Assembly (NCBI GenBank): GCA_027858635.1
Contig: JAQICG010000223.1
Location: 1 to 5,047 of the forward strand
DNA: 5,047 nt
Origin: Gammaproteobacteria bacterium
GTDB lineage: Bacteria > Pseudomonadota > Gammaproteobacteria > SZUA-229
Reading direction: 5' to 3'
Part shown: positions 1 to 5,047 of the stretch, in pieces
How positions within the stretch are numbered: the first letter of the stretch is position 1
Layout: each line of letters opens with the position of its first letter
Position numbers and translations under genes: made by a program
Notes under the pieces: generated by a model
Told to the model about the DNA's origin: nothing
The model's input: the letters and a program-made list of their open reading frames with translations, nothing else
Database searches by the model: none

Positions 1-2
1 AT

Positions 3-107
3 GCTAACCAGGGCATGAACTTTGGCCTGTTTGATACCAGCTTTAGCAATCCGGCCCCGACAGAAAAAGTCGGCGTCACCAGCATCGCTCTGGATGTTAT
101 TTTCTAA
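3..107 (+). CDS. C-terminal fragment of a probable outer-membrane beta-barrel protein (5' end outside window)
   Basis: Seen: an open frame enters from the left edge and ends at TAA 105-107, giving 34 residues that finish in SIALDVIF. The last residue is Phe, and hydrophobic residues alternate before it (V at -3, L at -5, I at -7). This is the usual C-terminal beta-signature read by the BAM machinery in outer-membrane barrels. The segment is rich in Gly, Ser, Thr and Asn and has no long hydrophobic helix, which also suits a barrel strand and loop. The protein family cannot be named from so short a piece. The frame has no other support because its start lies outside the window, so a non-barrel protein ending by chance in Phe is possible. 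No terminator hairpin is evident in the 31 bases before the next gene. Confidence 0.55.
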   Translation, partial: ANQGMNFGLFDTSFSNPAPTEKVGVTSIALDVIF

Positions 108-138
108 TCAGTCCTGATGCTTGAAGCTGTAAATTAAT

Positions 139-1149
139 ATGATGCGCAAGGATGCAAAAAAATATAAAAAAACTGGTTTCGGCCGGGCAGGTTTAATGCT
201 TATGTTGTTAGATGCGCCATTTAATCAATATAAAAACGTTGTACCGCTACGAATCAACTGGATTCAAAAGCTAACGGGATTGACGTTATTGCTTTGCGTT
301 TTACTGTGTTCCCCATGGGCGCAGGCAGATGGCCTGTTTGATTTTCAGATGAAGCTGGCGAGCAAGGGCAATGCGGAAGCCGAATTCAAGGTAGGGGAAA
401 TGTACGAAACCGGTTTTGGTGTTGAAAAAGACATGAAAGCCGCTCGCGAGTGGATTAATAAGGCCGCCGCTCAGGGGCATGAAACTGCGAATTTTAAACT
501 CCTGTACTGGGAGATTGAGAGTAACGGCGTCAAGGACGAAAGCAAGAATAAACTGGCTGAATTGAAATCAAAAGCCAATAACGGTAATCCTCAGGCTATG
601 TATTATCTGGGCAAGATGCATGCCTACGGTGTTGGCGTTAAAACCAACTATGATCTTGCGCTGGACTGGTTGAATAAGGCCACTTTTGTGGGCGTCATAG
701 AGGCAGAGAGGGAGTCTCTGATAGTTCGAGATTTAAAGCAAAAGGCGTTAGTAAAAAGTCGCCAGGCTGAAGCGCAGAAGCAAGCCAAACGTGAGCAGGC
801 CAAAAAAGAATCTCAGCAGGATGAGCAGCGGCAGCAGGCCAAAGCGCAACGTAAGGCGGAAGAGGCTGAACAGTTGCAAGCAGAGGCCAGAAGAAAGCAG
901 CAGCAGGCAGCGCAGGCAAAGGCTTACCTGAAAAAAATATCAAATGATAAGCAGAAGCAGCAGGCCGAGGCTGCCAGACAGGCTGCCGCACAGAAACAAA
1001 GACAAGAGGAGGCGGCTGCGGAAGAGAGAAGAAAGCAGGCGCTACTGAAAGCACAGGCTGAACAGAAAAAACAGAAGGAAAAAGAAGCCCAGTTCGAAGC
1101 CGACCCCTGTAGCGGAAAATCAGCACGTTTTCTTTCAACCTGCCGCTAA
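139..1149 (+). CDS. Secreted Sel1-repeat protein with long coiled coil and C-terminal Cys-pair tail
   Basis: 336 residues from ATG 139. A hydrophobic stretch at about 46-58 followed by SPWAQA and then DG reads as a Sec signal peptide cleaved after A63, so the mature protein should be periplasmic or otherwise exported. Two Sel1-like (TPR-related) repeats follow, at about 77-112 (GNAEAEFKVGEMYETGFGV) and 149-184 (GNPQAMYYLGKMHAYGVGV). Sel1 repeats normally mediate protein-protein contacts. Residues about 196-321 are rich in Lys, Gln, Ala and Glu and should form a long coiled coil. The protein ends in DPCSGKSARFLSTCR, with Cys at 324 and 335 that could pair in the periplasm. The start is uncertain: ATG 139, ATG 142, ATG 196 (residue 20) and ATG 202 (residue 22) all remain possible, and none has a strong ribosome site. 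The 139 start gives an unusually long Lys-rich stretch before the hydrophobic core. Function is unknown; a scaffold or envelope-stress role is only a guess. It is separated from mrcB by 83 bases and is probably not in the same operon. Confidence 0.85.
   Translation: MMRKDAKKYKKTGFGRAGLMLMLLDAPFNQYKNVVPLRINWIQKLTGLTLLLCVLLCSPWAQADGLFDFQMKLASKGNAEAEFKVGEMYETGFGVEKDMKAAREWINKAAAQGHETANFKLLYWEIESNGVKDESKNKLAELKSKANNGNPQAMYYLGKMHAYGVGVKTNYDLALDWLNKATFVGVIEAERESLIVRDLKQKALVKSRQAEAQKQAKREQAKKESQQDEQRQQAKAQRKAEEAEQLQAEARRKQQQAAQAKAYLKKISNDKQKQQAEAARQAAAQKQRQEEAAAEERRKQALLKAQAEQKKQKEKEAQFEADPCSGKSARFLSTCR
724..1101 (+). repeat. Low-complexity coding stretch (Gln/Ala/Lys/Glu coiled coil, recurring AGCAGCAGG-type units)
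   Basis: This part of the Sel1-protein gene is biased to AAG, CAG, GCA/GCC and GAG codons and repeats short units such as GCAGCAGGC near 831, 902 and 957. The translation is almost only K, Q, A, E and R, with scattered hydrophobic residues, as in a single long helix or coiled coil. The repeats are imperfect, so this is a compositional repeat rather than a clean tandem array. The same bias explains a long open frame on the opposite strand, which is not taken as a gene. Such tracts often vary in length between strains, which is an inference here. Confidence 0.5.
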
Positions 1150-1181
1150 TACCTGCTTAGTACCGTCAGGCAGCATGACTG

Positions 1182-1207
1182 ATAAGGCTGTATAATCGCA
1201 GCCTTAT
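1182..1207. promoter_or_regulatory. 9-bp perfect inverted repeat with TATAAT in its loop, upstream of mrcB
   Basis: Seen: ATAAGGCTG (1182-1190) and CAGCCTTAT (1199-1207) are exact reverse complements around an 8-base loop, TATAATCG. TATAAT at 1191-1196 is a perfect sigma-70 -10 hexamer. A start about 7 bases beyond it would lie near 1203 and leave a leader of roughly 30 bases before the mrcB ATG at 1233. No convincing -35 hexamer is present at 16-18 bases spacing (the bases there are around AGGCAG), and there is no TG extension. No T-tract follows the stem on either strand, so it is not a standard Rho-independent terminator. It could be a promoter that needs an activator, an operator for a dimeric regulator, or a weak terminator for the upstream gene. 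Confidence 0.45.
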
Positions 1208-1232
1208 TGATCGACAGTTATGACTCGCCTCC

Positions 1233-3554
1233 ATGGGGACAAAATCCACACGCAAAACCCGTTCGAAGAACCGTAAAACGGTTGCAGGAAAGGCTTGTCC
1301 AAAACCAGCCGCCACCCGACCTCGTCGCCCCTATGTAAAAACCCTGCTGGTTTTACTGGTCATTGGTCTGGCTTATCTGGCGTATCTCGATGTAAAAATC
1401 ATCAGCAAATTCGAAGGCCGAAACTGGCAATTACCCGCCCGGGTTTATGCGCGGCCGATGGAGTTGTATGAGGGCATGAGCCTGAAGCCGGAGCAGCTGC
1501 TGGTTGAACTTGAAATGCTCAACTATAACAGCGACAACAGTGGTACATTGCAGCCGGGGCAGTTTCATCGCTCCTACAGTCGTTTTGTTATTGTCACCCG
1601 CGGTTTCGAGTACTGGGATGGTGAAGAGCACAGTCAGGCGATACGTCTGGAAATTGCCGGCGACAAGCTTGTTCGCCTTGATGATCTGATCACCGGCGAG
1701 TCCATCCCATTAGTCAGATTTGACCCCGCTTATCTCACCGGTATCTTTCCCCGACACGGCGAAGACCGGGAACTGGTCAGGCTGGAAGAGGTTCCCGCTG
1801 AATTGATTGCCATGCTAGTGTTGATAGAAGATCGGCGCTTCTTCCAGCACATCGGGGTTGATTTCAAATCGATTGCACGCGCCTTTGTCGCTAATATGAA
1901 AGCCGGTCGAACGGTGCAGGGCGGCAGTACCATTACCCAGCAGCTGGTGAAAAATCTGTTTCTGACGCCGCACCAGAATCTGTGGCGAAAGGCTAATGAA
2001 GCGGTCATGGCCGTGCTGCTGGAACTGCATTACAGCAAGCAGAAAATTTTGGAAACTTATCTCAATGAGGTCTATCTGGGACAGGATCAGGAGCGGGCGA
2101 TTCACGGCTTTGGCCTGGCCAGTCTGTACTATTTCGGCAAGCCCTTGCAGCAACTGAGCTTGCCCGAAACGGCCCTGTTGGTGGGCATGCTTAAAGGCGC
2201 TTCCTATTACAATCCGGTTAGAAATCCGGAGCGCGCGAAACAAAGGCGGGATGTCGTGCTGGCAATCGTACATGAACAGGGCGTGCTAAGCGATGAGCAA
2301 TTCAGGAACTTAACTGACGAAGTCGTTGAAACTACGCGCCATGTCAAGCGTGAGCGTTATCCTGCCTATCTTGATCTGGTCAAGCGGCAGCTGCAAAGTA
2401 CCTATGATGCGGAAGACCTTAATTCCGAAGGCTTGCGTATTTTTACCGCGTTTGATCCCTATGTGCAGCATCAGCTGGAAAATGCCGTCGTCAAGGTGAT
2501 GCCTCAGCTGGGCGGCAGCGATACGCTACAGGCGGCTGCGATTGTAGTCTCACCCAACAACGGTGAAGTGCTGGCTGTTGTCGGTGATCGCCAGCCCGAT
2601 TATCCCGGCTTTAATCGCGCACTGGATATTCGTCGTCATATCGGCTCACTGATCAAGCCGGCGATCTATTTATCCGCCCTCAAGCAAAGCAGTAAATATA
2701 CGCTGGCGAGCATAATTGATGATTCGCGTTTGCGCATTCTGGGCGATGACAAAAAGATCTGGCAGCCTGAAAACTACGACCTCAAGTACCACGGCAATGT
2801 GCTGGTCTACGAAGCGTTGCTCAATTCCTACAATATTCCGGCAGTGAGAATCGGCCTGGATGTCGGTCTGGGTGAGATTGAAAAAACCATTCGCCAGTTA
2901 GGCAATCAGAGTCCACTACCGCCGCACCCCTCCATGACCCTGGGCGCGGTTGATATGTCCCCCTTTGACGTGGCGTCCATCTACCAGACCTTCGCAGCCA
3001 ACGGTTTTCACAGCCCGTTGAGAAGCGTGATCGCAGTGCTGGATAAAGAGGGCGAGGCCCTGAAACGTTATCCACTGGATGTCGCCCGCGAAGTTAATCC
3101 CGATGTGGTCGCCCTGGTCAACCACACCTTGCTGGGCATTGCGCAGCAGGGCACCGCCAGACAGTTAGCGAATGATCTGGAGATAAAGGTGGCGGGCAAA
3201 ACCGGCACATCCGATGATTTAAGAGACAGCTGGTTCGCGGGCTTTTCCGGTGACGCAGTGGCGGTGGTCTGGATGGGTTACGACGACAACAGCAGCACCG
3301 GCCTGACCGGCTCTTCAGGGGCGATGCGCATCTGGTCAAAATTGATGAGTTCTATTTCATCAAAATCATTCGAGGTGCTGATGCCCGATAACGTAAGCAT
3401 GACCTGGGTTGATCAGAAATCCGGACTTCTCTCGGGGAAAGGTTGCGAAAATGCGATAGAATTGCCCTTCATTAAAGGTTCAGAGCCGGTGCTGAAAGCC
3501 GAGTGTTCTGAAGACGCGCCCTCCGGCTGGTTCCGTAATTTATTTGGTGGTTAA
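1233..3554 (+). CDS. mrcB: Penicillin-binding protein 1b, bifunctional glycosyltransferase/transpeptidase
   Basis: 773 residues; class A PBP that polymerises lipid II into glycan strands and cross-links the peptides on the periplasmic face of the inner membrane. Layout: basic cytoplasmic tail 1-35, one membrane helix about 36-52, a UB2H domain about 64-155 (the regulator-docking domain special to PBP1b), GT51 about 185-350, and the transpeptidase about 430-705. GT51 motifs: EDRRFFQH with catalytic E199, GGSTITQQLVKN at 230-241, RKANEA with E256, and KILETYLNEVYLGQ at 271-284. Transpeptidase motifs: SLIK with nucleophile S472, SYN at 532-534, and KTGT at 656-659. C738 and C758 in the C-terminal tail match the Cys pair near the end of E. 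coli PBP1b. Length is somewhat under the 844 residues of the E. coli protein, mainly through a shorter cytoplasmic tail and C-terminus. An in-frame TGA at 1221-1223 leaves ATG 1233 as the only usable ATG start; no purine-rich ribosome site precedes it. All catalytic residues are intact. The alternative symbol is ponB. Confidence 0.97.
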   Translation: MGTKSTRKTRSKNRKTVAGKACPKPAATRPRRPYVKTLLVLLVIGLAYLAYLDVKIISKFEGRNWQLPARVYARPMELYEGMSLKPEQLLVELEMLNYNSDNSGTLQPGQFHRSYSRFVIVTRGFEYWDGEEHSQAIRLEIAGDKLVRLDDLITGESIPLVRFDPAYLTGIFPRHGEDRELVRLEEVPAELIAMLVLIEDRRFFQHIGVDFKSIARAFVANMKAGRTVQGGSTITQQLVKNLFLTPHQNLWRKANEAVMAVLLELHYSKQKILETYLNEVYLGQDQERAIHGFGLASLYYFGKPLQQLSLPETALLVGMLKGASYYNPVRNPERAKQRRDVVLAIVHEQGVLSDEQFRNLTDEVVETTRHVKRERYPAYLDLVKRQLQSTYDAEDLNSEGLRIFTAFDPYVQHQLENAVVKVMPQLGGSDTLQAAAIVVSPNNGEVLAVVGDRQPDYPGFNRALDIRRHIGSLIKPAIYLSALKQSSKYTLASIIDDSRLRILGDDKKIWQPENYDLKYHGNVLVYEALLNSYNIPAVRIGLDVGLGEIEKTIRQLGNQSPLPPHPSMTLGAVDMSPFDVASIYQTFAANGFHSPLRSVIAVLDKEGEALKRYPLDVAREVNPDVVALVNHTLLGIAQQGTARQLANDLEIKVAGKTGTSDDLRDSWFAGFSGDAVAVVWMGYDDNSSTGLTGSSGAMRIWSKLMSSISSKSFEVLMPDNVSMTWVDQKSGLLSGKGCENAIELPFIKGSEPVLKAECSEDAPSGWFRNLFGG

Positions 3555-3559
3555 GCTTG
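3546..3559 (+). promoter_or_regulatory. Ribosome binding site and TTG start deciding the TPR lipoprotein start
   Basis: GGTGG at 3546-3550 lies 6 bases before TTG 3557-3559. It overlaps the last two Gly codons of mrcB, and the mrcB stop TAA is at 3552-3554. An in-frame stop (TAA 3536-3538) rules out any start much further upstream. The next in-frame ATG (3590) would leave a leader of only MTILLAS before the lipobox Cys, with no positive charge. TTG 3557 gives a normal lipoprotein leader with Arg6. A second TTG at 3566 is less well placed. Confidence 0.65.
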
Positions 3560-4045
3560 TCTAATTTGTATCGATTTTTTATTTTCCTGATGACCATACT
3601 GTTGGCCTCCTGCGCGGTCATTGAGCAGAAACAGCCTGAAGAACCTCAGCAGATAATCGAAACCTCTACGCACAGCGCATGGCGCTTGTCGGACAGTGAA
3701 AGACGTTCTGTCTCTTCAAATCGCGCGGTGGCTCAACTTCTGACTCAGGCCGATAATCTCATTGCAGAGGAGCACTTTGCGCAGGCCACTGACAAGCTGG
3801 AGCGTCTGGTGCGTATCGAACCCCGGTTTGCTCAGGCCTGGAGTCGTCTGTCCTGGATGGCGCTAAAAAACGGCGATGCCGAACGCTCCCGCCAGATGGC
3901 GCAGCGCAGCAACAGTTACAGTCGCGACAACAATCAGCTGACGCTGCTCAACTGGCATTTCATCAAAAATGCAGGCGAGCTATTGGGCAATAACGACATC
4001 ATCCAGCAGGCGGAAAAAATGATCACCACCCTGGGCGTTCGCTAA
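3557..4045 (+). CDS. lpoP: TPR outer-membrane lipoprotein, probable LpoP-like activator of PBP1b
   Basis: 162 residues from a TTG start. The leader MSNLYRFFIFLMTILLASC has one Arg, a hydrophobic core and the lipobox LASC, so C19 should be lipidated after cleavage by signal peptidase II. Ala at +2 (no Asp) predicts sorting to the outer membrane by Lol. A polar linker (about 20-55, Gln/Glu/Ser rich) is followed by two TPR-like 34-residue helical hairpins, 58-90 (with IEPR before the break) and 91-124 (AWSRLSWMALKNGDAERS), then a helical tail. The gene starts 2 bases after mrcB ends and overlaps the next gene by 1 base. In Pseudomonas aeruginosa the PBP1b activator LpoP is a TPR-type outer-membrane lipoprotein, unrelated in sequence to E. 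coli LpoB. The same fold, sorting and position here suggest the same job: reaching through the periplasm to stimulate PBP1b. The lipoprotein and TPR calls are firm. The LpoP assignment rests on context and architecture, not on an alignment. Confidence 0.75.
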   Translation: MSNLYRFFIFLMTILLASCAVIEQKQPEEPQQIIETSTHSAWRLSDSERRSVSSNRAVAQLLTQADNLIAEEHFAQATDKLERLVRIEPRFAQAWSRLSWMALKNGDAERSRQMAQRSNSYSRDNNQLTLLNWHFIKNAGELLGNNDIIQQAEKMITTLGVR

Positions 4046-5047
4046 TGAAATCTTCTGATTATCTGGGTGACAAGGGGGTCTTCAGTGTTCACGTTGAGGG
4101 CTATAAAGTCAGACATAACCAGCTCTCCCTGAGCGACGCCATTGAAGAGGCCATCCAAAATAAAAGCGTGCTGGTGGCCGAGGCCGGAACCGGCATCGGC
4201 AAAACCTTCGCCTATCTGGTGCCGGCGATTAATTCGGGCAAGAAGGTGATTATTTCAACCGGCACCAAACATCTACAGGACCAGCTTTTTCGCACCGATA
4301 TTCCCAGAGTCTTGAAAGCGCTGGACGTGCCCATCAAGATTGCACTGCTCAAAGGGCGGGCAAACTACCTTTGTCTGAATCGCCTGCAAATCGCACCGCA
4401 CCTCGGCTTCAATAATAGAACCACGCAGAGTCAGCTGGCCGAAATTAATCAGTGGTCGGGTAAAACCGCCAGCGGTGACGTCTCCGAATTAAGCTCGATT
4501 CAGGAAGATGCTTTTGTCTGGCCGATGGTGACTTCGACTGCGGATAACTGTCTGGGCAGCGACTGTGATTTCTACAGCGATTGCTTTATCGTCAAAGCGC
4601 GCAAAAAAGCGCAGGAAGCCAGTCTGCTGGTGATCAATCACCATCTGCTGCTCGCCGACATGAGTCTGAAAGAAGAGGGCTTTGCCGAACTGCTGCCCGG
4701 CGCGGATGCTTTTGTGATTGACGAGGCGCACCAGCTGCACGAAATCGCCTCGCGCTATTTTGGCGAGACCCTGTCGAGCCGCCAGCTTAATCTGCTCGCC
4801 ACCGACGCCATCGCCGAACAGGTTAATGATGCCCCCGTCATGGCGGAAAGTAGAGACTGTGCCGATCAGCTGACCAGAGCCATGCAGGATTTTCGTCTGG
4901 TGTTGGGTGATTCCTCGGAGCGCCAGGCATGGGCGAACATCAAGCATAAGCCGGCGCTGGTCAAAGGGCTGGCAGAACTGGCCTCCGCACTTTCCGATCT
5001 GTCGGCGAGGCTGGAGCTGGCCTCGGAACGCAGTCGTGGACTCGATC
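4045..5047 (+). CDS. yoaA: YoaA/DinG-family Fe-S ATP-dependent DNA helicase, N-terminal part (3' end outside window)
   Basis: 334 codons are visible and the frame is still open at the right edge. ATG 4045 overlaps the preceding TAA as TAATG, so translation is probably coupled. This is a superfamily 2, XPD-like helicase. Visible parts: a Q-motif-like R23/Q26, Walker A GTGIGKT (K53), motif Ia around STGTKHLQDQL (71-81), and four Fe-S cluster cysteines at C110 (in NYLC), C169, C174 and C180 (NCLGSDCDFYSDC). Next come VINHHLLLADM (196-206) and the DEAH box at 226-229 (VIDEAHQLHEIAS). The segments KGRANYLCL, TADNCLGSDC and SSRQL closely match what I recall of E. coli YoaA, which favours YoaA over DinG proper. 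E. coli YoaA works with HolC (chi) of the polymerase III clamp loader in repair of replication blocks. No role in wall synthesis is known, so its place behind mrcB is probably just co-transcription. The second RecA-like domain lies outside the window. Confidence 0.93.
   Translation, partial: MKSSDYLGDKGVFSVHVEGYKVRHNQLSLSDAIEEAIQNKSVLVAEAGTGIGKTFAYLVPAINSGKKVIISTGTKHLQDQLFRTDIPRVLKALDVPIKIALLKGRANYLCLNRLQIAPHLGFNNRTTQSQLAEINQWSGKTASGDVSELSSIQEDAFVWPMVTSTADNCLGSDCDFYSDCFIVKARKKAQEASLLVINHHLLLADMSLKEEGFAELLPGADAFVIDEAHQLHEIASRYFGETLSSRQLNLLATDAIAEQVNDAPVMAESRDCADQLTRAMQDFRLVLGDSSERQAWANIKHKPALVKGLAELASALSDLSARLELASERSRGLD

Noticed and set aside
121..149. Sigma-70 promoter before the Sel1-protein gene (TTGAAG at 121-126)
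   Set aside because: No acceptable -10 hexamer lies 16-18 bases downstream; the nearby TTAATA is only 7 bases away.
695..1138. Open frame of 147 codons on the minus strand
   Set aside because: It lies fully inside the Sel1-protein gene and comes from the K/Q/A/E codon bias of the coiled coil, which removes stops on the other strand. Its translation is Pro/Leu/Phe rich with no recognisable domain.
1182..1207. Hairpin as a Rho-independent terminator of the Sel1-protein gene
   Set aside because: The stem is short with only moderate G+C, and neither strand has a T-run after it. A regulatory or promoter reading fits at least as well, so it was not typed as a terminator.
1815..2273. Open frame of 152 codons on the minus strand inside mrcB
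   Set aside because: It is opposite the GT51 catalytic region, whose motifs are all in the + strand frame. It shows no domain of its own.
3590..4045. ATG 3590 as the start of the TPR lipoprotein
   Set aside because: It would leave seven residues with no basic residue before the lipobox Cys, too short for a signal peptide. TTG 3557 gives a normal leader and has a ribosome site.
4489..4947. Open frame of 152 codons on the minus strand near the right end
   Set aside because: It is opposite the helicase Fe-S and DEAH region, which is clearly coding on the + strand. The helicase frame is simply open at the window edge.

Overview
The window looks like chromosomal, housekeeping DNA from a gammaproteobacterium. 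The bifunctional peptidoglycan synthase is a PBP1b (UB2H type), the helicase is of the YoaA branch of the DinG/XPD family, and G+C looks moderate by eye. An environmental lineage outside the Enterobacteriaceae is likely, because the PBP1b gene is followed directly by a TPR lipoprotein (the Pseudomonas LpoP style) rather than using a distant lpoB. The genus cannot be fixed from the sequence alone. No mobile element, CRISPR array, tRNA or rRNA was seen.

Layout, all on the + strand: (1) 3-107, the last codons of an envelope protein whose C-terminus resembles an outer-membrane beta-barrel end. (2) 139-1149, a secreted Sel1-repeat protein with a long charged coiled coil and a short C-terminal tail carrying two cysteines. 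(3) 1150-1232, an 83-base intergenic gap with a perfect 9-bp inverted repeat whose loop begins with TATAAT. (4) 1233-3554, mrcB/ponB, a full-length PBP1b with all catalytic motifs. (5) 3557-4045, a small TPR outer-membrane lipoprotein with a TTG start, probably an LpoP-like PBP1b activator. (6) 4045-5047, the first 334 codons of a YoaA-like Fe-S helicase that runs off the window.

Genes 4 to 6 are very tightly packed (2-base gap, then a 1-base TAATG overlap) and are almost certainly one transcription unit. The first two form a coherent functional pair: a cell-wall synthase anchored in the inner membrane and a lipoprotein predicted to reach it from the outer membrane. The helicase belongs to DNA repair and seems linked by transcription only. 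No clearly new system was found. The points most worth a second look are the synthase/lipoprotein pair, the TATAAT-bearing palindrome before mrcB, and the Sel1/coiled-coil protein with its Cys tail.
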